Positions 59,019 to 64,000 of a stretch of DNA of 64,000 bases are shown here, piece after piece (within the stretch, counting starts at the first letter, position 1; the number at the start of each line of letters is the position of its first letter). Source of the stretch: Chionis minor (lineage: Eukaryota; Chordata; Aves; Charadriiformes; Chionididae). The translations under genes and the position numbers were made by a program. The stretch covers positions 1,076,651-1,140,650 of the forward strand of contig VZSF01007301.1 of assembly GCA_013398295.1 (NCBI GenBank), given 5' to 3'. Below the pieces are notes generated by a model. It was not told the DNA's origin. It worked only from the letters and a program-made list of their open reading frames with translations, and did no database searches.

Positions 59019-62000
59019 AATGGTAAAGCATAAAATTTAGAAGGCAAGAAAAGCTGGGGATAGAAGTTTGCATTTCAACCCAGTATCCTGAGGCCTGGCA
59101 CAGTGCTGTCAGATCATCTCCATGTTCTCCACAAACAAACTTCACTGAGGGAACATGAGAATTTCCCTTCCATGCATTGAATCCTATGTGGTGAAAACAT
59201 AATAGCGTGTGTGGATTCAGAATTGTCTTTTTGTATTAGCTTAAAAAGTCTTGGAAAAGAGCACCTTCATCTTTGTTACTAAGTAATTGTTTCTAGAAAA
59301 AAATAAATTAATCCCTGTACAATTTTTTCTGAAGTGGTCTACATTCTTATTTTAAAATGACGAAGTTATGTAGATTTGGCTGTTTCAAATTGAGCTGATG
59401 AGACCAATACCTCTTTCAGCTTAGACTTTGAAAAAGAAAGTTTCTCAATTAAAAAGCAAGTAAGTTCATCCAAAAAAAGTTGTTTCCTCTAATTATCAGG
59501 TTCTGGTGTGGACTGAGCTTGTTTTCCAAGGACAGTCAAAGGATTTTGAAACTACATTAAGAACTTGGACTTTACTTCATTATTCAGTAAGACAAAACCT
59601 TAGTGACAGCTGCTAACTCATCACCTCCTTCAGGCTGAAATCTCCAAGTCAAAAACTCAGAGCCCATTTTTTAGGGAACAGTTGTTGGTTTGGACTCATA
59701 GCAAGTTCTGGTTGGCTTGCTGTGTGTATTTCAGAGTATTGGAATATGCTAGCTGGCTTTCCTCAGAGGTATTTTACAGATTTGAACACTTTTTTCCCCA
59801 AGCTTGTGATGAGAAGTCTTCACTTGATTATTTCAAATTTAGAAATCTGTCAAACCTTCATGACTGATGATAAGGCAGTCTTGGTTGAGCATTGGTCTAA
59901 TAATGTGCTTTGTGCATTTATATCATTTAAGGTAGCTTAGGGTAGCTGCCTGTATCGTTAAGCTAGCTTATGGACAATGATCTCTACCATGTTAAGTAAT
60001 TGTGATCTTGGTTTACATGGTAAGCCTTCCTAACAGGGCTTTGGTCTGTTCATTTCATCCTTGGAAAACACATGAACCACTGCTGAGGTCAACTTGTGGG
60101 AGACAGTGGTGAGTTCTACCCTGGAAGTAAAACCTGAGGCAAAGGAATAGCGAAAGCATTTCAAGGACGCAAGAAATATTAACTGACAGTGACTAGGAAA
60201 AAGATCTCGTTCTTCTCAAGAACAGAGGACAAGCACCTTGCGGGTATGATTTTTGTTGAGATGCTAAGTTGTATAAATGTTTGAGTGCAGCTACTATGCT
60301 TGCTCAAAGCCTCTCTGTTTAAGAACAGTCAAGACAAGTGTATGCTTTTGTAGGACAAAGACAAATAATTGAAGTAAATGTGAACCAAGATGTTTTTAAA
60401 CTCACCTCGTGAGTTCTGGCGTTATATTAACAATTCTAATGACAAATAGTTCAGTGGAGTAGCAAGAGAAAGTATGTCTAAACAGCTTTTTATACTACAA
60501 GTTAGTATGCAAAGTGCAAATTGGATGAGGTAAACTACACAGTTCCTTTCCCTTAATTACATTCCAGGTCACTGGCTTGCTTTGCTTCAAAAACCAGCAG
60601 GAGGTTACTACAAAAACTTCAGATGTATGAGTAGGACTTTGAGCAAGACAAACTGGGGCAATTGGGGGAAGTGTTTCACTTTTCTGCCTTGGAGGGGCAG
60701 TTCTCCCTCTCATTCCTACTTCCCATTAAACCTTTGCAGATGTTCCCTTGGTGTATGACTGTTCATAAACCTTCCTCTCATCACGTAGCTTTGATAGCGA
60801 AATTGAAATACTGCTGCCAGTGTCTCTTGAAGCTGAAAGCAGCGTTGATGACCATGGTTGTCTTTTTCCTGTGTCGCCAAGCAGTTGGTTCCCAAAGTTC
60901 TTGGAGAGGAGCTTCTGCTGGTGGTAGCAGTGTGAGTTCCCTGCTAAGTGCTCTAGTTGGAGAACACCTGCTTTTAGGGCCTCATCCTTCTCCCTTGCAC
61001 AAATGCGTATGCACACGGAGGCGCGCAGCCCCATACGGCAATGACGGTGGCAGTTCCCAGCTCAGTTGTAACAGAGCACAGATTCAGTTATTTGGGCAGC
61101 AGTAGCTGATTGAGCAGCTGTTCCTCATTTTCTTTGGGGAACTGGCATTGGGGGGGAGAGACTGGGCAAACTTGGCCTATTGCCTAATGCCCTGAGATGT
61201 GTTTACCAACACCAATTTAAGCTTGTTTCTTGTGTAGGCAGAGTAATGGACCCTCTCTGGGGACTTACGCGCGTCCCCTGTATCCTGCAGAGTGCCATGA
61301 GTTTCATTAGCCAATTGATCAACAGGCTTAACTTAAATTGCTGCAGATAAAATAATTATGTCTGACTCCTGTTCTTGCAGCACCTTTTCTTAGAGTGCCA
61401 TCTCCTCATGTATGCATTCATGCTTAGTATGCTAGCCAATGTATGATCTTAAGTGTTGTCTTCTTTTCCTGCTTGTTTTTTGCTTCAGATTTAAGGGAAG
61501 CTCTCTTTCAAGCCCTTATCATTCATTTTTAGGTTTGCGCATATCCAGAATATGAATGACATTTAGGAGAAAATAAATCTGCTTTCTCCATTTTTTACTA
61601 TTTTTGGTAGAAATACTCCATTGAATAATTTCATGGTGTTTCAGCTTAAGTCTCATTGTCCTTTACATAGCCAAATGTGATCTCTCTGGCTACCTAGAAA
61701 TCTTCTACTGCTTAAAATGCCTAGAAATTAGATTATTAAATCAGTTAACGTGGCAATACCATATATGAAACTTGCATCAAGAAAAAATCATCAATATGAG
61801 TACACTAATCTGAAGTATGATATATCAGTTTGGAGGTGGTTGGCAACGTTTAGCATTTATTTGTATCAAACGTGCTTCCCTTGTGCAAAGTAGTTTAGTT
61901 GTAATTAAAATTAATGATTGTTTGTCTCCTAATAATAACTTTCACTAAACAAATTTTTGGTTTTGCTATGTTATAAATTAAATTAAGGTGCTGACAATTC

Positions 62001-63944
62001 ACAAAGCATTAAAAAACAGCTTGCAACTATAATACATCCTTGACCTCTTCCTTCCCTTTCTTGCTGGGGTGGAGATGAAGATACTTGGAACATAAATAGA
62101 TACTGTCAAAAAAAAAATAAAATAAATCTTCAGGAGTCTCACTTCTCCCTCAAAGGGAGGTGAGTAGGCAGAGAATAAAAAAAGATAGTATTTTGGGAAG
62201 GATTCTTTTAAAAATCTAAGTGCTTTTAAAACCTGATCTTGCGAGTATTTGTGAATGAGAGAGCATCACAAACTTCTCCTGTTGTTCTGACAATGAAGCC
62301 TCATACATGTTTTAGAGAGGTCGGCTCTAGCAGTGATCAGTGAAGAATGCCTTTATGTTGTGGACATACTGCTGTGTCCAGTTATATGGTAGGTCTCCGT
62401 CAAAGAGGAGGCAAAAGAGGGAATGCTGACCCCCCGTCTCTTGTTCCCTCTCTCTATGAAGTATAGTAAAGTGGTCAGTGAGATAGCACAGGAGAGGATT
62501 TCTGCCATTAGGGTACATGGTCGTGCAGTCTGGGCCGTTTGCATTCCTCTGCATGGAGGTGACTTGTGAAATGGCCTTCAGAAAAACAAATGTGATGTGA
62601 TCCTTTCCTTTGTAAGGACCTAGGCACAGAAGAGAATTGGTCAGAGTGGGTGGATAAAACCAGAGAGCCTGCTTAAATAAGGTCTTGCATATTTTAGGTT
62701 TTCCCCCTGATTACAGGGTGGAGGGTTCAATACAGTTTTAATAATATTAAGATGTGTTGGACTTTAAAATGATGTGCATTGAAGGGGAGTGGTTTGGGGT
62801 TTGTTGGGATTTTTTGTTTGTTTTTAGATGCTAGTGTTGGACGTGGATGGAGGGCGGAACAGTTTGAGTTGCTCTGCTTTTTTCGAAGTAAACAGTTTAA
62901 ATGCAATGTGTCTATAGCCACAATATTATTTCCTATGGTAGAGAAAGCATTCATTTCTACGGCAGGAAAATGAAATGCTATTATGGTCTGACCACAATCA
63001 ATACGCTTTAACAGACTTTCTTGTGCTGTGTATTACACTGAACACTGTCCAGCTGGACTGCTCTTCAGTCTTGGTATTGAGGGGTCTTGGATTCAAATGC
63101 CAGTAAAAAAGGTGCTTGACTTTCAGGGTGGGGTCTTCAGATATCTGCAGGCACTTCAAACTCTTCTGGGTATTTTCACTGAGAGCAGAAAGCTTTGACA
63201 AGTAGCCCCAGCTTCAAGTTGATCTTACCTGTGTTGTACAAGGCACTCATGGTGAGTATTTATGAATCCCTTTCTAAAATTATTGTGAACCAGAGCTAAA
63301 GTGCTGCTCTGATCAATTTTCAAGTTCCTGGGCTTGTTTTTAGCATGCTCACTTTCCTGTCAAAGCTGATTTTACAAACTTGTTTTGGTTTCTCCTAGAT
63401 AACTTCCTGACTTAAAAGAGGCTTCAGGCGCTCTAAATCGGACTGCATACTTGTAAAACTGGACTTTTGTGCAAGGTTTTTCTTGCTATAGGTGCGGAAA
63501 TTTTAAACATTTTTCTTACAGGGATGTGTAACATCAAAGAAGAAACCTTAAACTGTAGTGAGCCTTATGAGCTAGCACTTGTGATTGTCCTTTCGCAGAC
63601 CCTTGGAGTGCTTTGGACAGAAAACTGATGGGTTTGGGGATGACTCAGATGTGTGATAGTTGTTTTAATTTAAAAAAGGAATGGAAAAAGCCAACCTCTT
63701 CGGGTTTTTTCCCTCTCCTTTGTAATAAAACCGTATGACGTGCACTCCTAGACAATTCCCATATGCTATCCAGTTACTGCTAGTCTCTGCGATAGAAAAG
63801 AGAAGAAACGGTGTCAAACCCGGTATCTGCGGTCATGCGATAAATCTTTCCTGCCTCTGTTTCCAAGGGTAGAAAGGCATTGGGAAAATGTTCCCTTTCA
63901 TGTTTCTTCATGATACATATCTCTCACTCCCCACTGTTTCCTTC

Positions 63945-63995
63945 TTCTCACTTTATAAAATCAGCTTTCCTTTCCTTGTCTTTGTTTTTTCTCAG
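63945..63995 (+). other. Strong predicted 3' splice site
   Basis: A branch-point-like TTCTCAC at 63945-63951 is followed by a CT-rich tract (63965-63992) and CAG ending at 63995. Spacing of about 44 bases between branch A and AG is normal for vertebrate introns, and no AG lies in the tract after 63964. It fits the end of the intron that fills the window. Confidence 0.5.
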
Positions 63996-64000
63996 GAATG
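63996..64000 (+). other. Possible start of a downstream exon (cut by window edge)
   Basis: GAATG follows the predicted acceptor. Only five bases are visible, so neither frame nor identity can be given. Confidence 0.3.

Larger units (their letters stand above)
52957..63944. other. Unique intron-like stretch
   Basis: No gene or interspersed repeat recognised. It includes A14 at 55180-55193, a possibly conserved block at 56520-57080, a tandem duplication at 57886-57910, small inverted repeats at 58037-58072 and 58415-58436, a C11 run at 59003-59013 and A10 at 62108-62117. Confidence 0.6.

Noticed and set aside
60662..61105. 147-codon open frame on the + strand
   Set aside because: No recognisable domain, no flanking splice signals that fit, and a Ser/Gly-rich stretch without family likeness.
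1..64000. CRISPR arrays, prokaryotic operons, tRNA or rRNA genes, phage-like modules
   Set aside because: No regularly spaced repeats, Shine-Dalgarno-linked gene strings, or RNA gene signatures. Repeats and composition are those of a bird genome.

Overview
This window looks like non-coding vertebrate DNA from a bird, most likely the interior of one very long intron (possibly a first intron) of a gene read on the + strand. The bird call rests on the repeats. There are three pieces of the LINE family CR1 (one carrying the typical CR1 3' end, two carrying decayed reverse-transcriptase/ORF2 sequence). There are also two solo endogenous-retrovirus LTRs of the TGTCC...CA type with 5-bp target-site duplications; one of them opens like LTR families I associate with neoavian and passerine genomes. 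No operons, prokaryotic genes, CRISPR, tRNA or rRNA genes were seen, and no protein-coding gene could be recognised. Long open frames exist by chance but show no domains.

Layout. 1-260 is CpG-rich (about 24 CpG in 240 bp) and looks like the downstream shoulder of a CpG-island promoter. It contains an ATG in good Kozak context at 74. From 261 the sequence turns AT-rich and intron-like, with T-rich tracts and no recognisable exons. Possible small or cryptic exons are at 1118-1303 and 4509-4529. A CR1 3' end lies at 15326-15541 (+), CR1 ORF2 remnants at 22625-23265 (-) and 28882-29470 (-). Solo LTRs lie at 39952-40321 and 52104-52951. A CpG-enriched island-like patch lies at 17401-17825. The window ends in a strong splice acceptor (branch point near 63945, AG at 63994-63995), so a downstream exon may begin at 63996.

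Interpretation. The CpG-rich left edge, the + strand excess of poly-T over poly-A runs (about 19 against 10 runs of nine or more) and the + strand acceptor at the right edge agree with + strand transcription through the whole window. The host gene cannot be named from this sequence.

The most unusual structures are small: three strong perfect hairpins and a palindromic TATA box inside the 848-bp LTR, an 8+11 bp stem-loop of pre-miRNA-like shape at 13485-13540, an 11-bp perfect hairpin at 27863-27891, and repeated G/T-rich tracts with G-quadruplex potential. I found no convincing new multi-gene system here.
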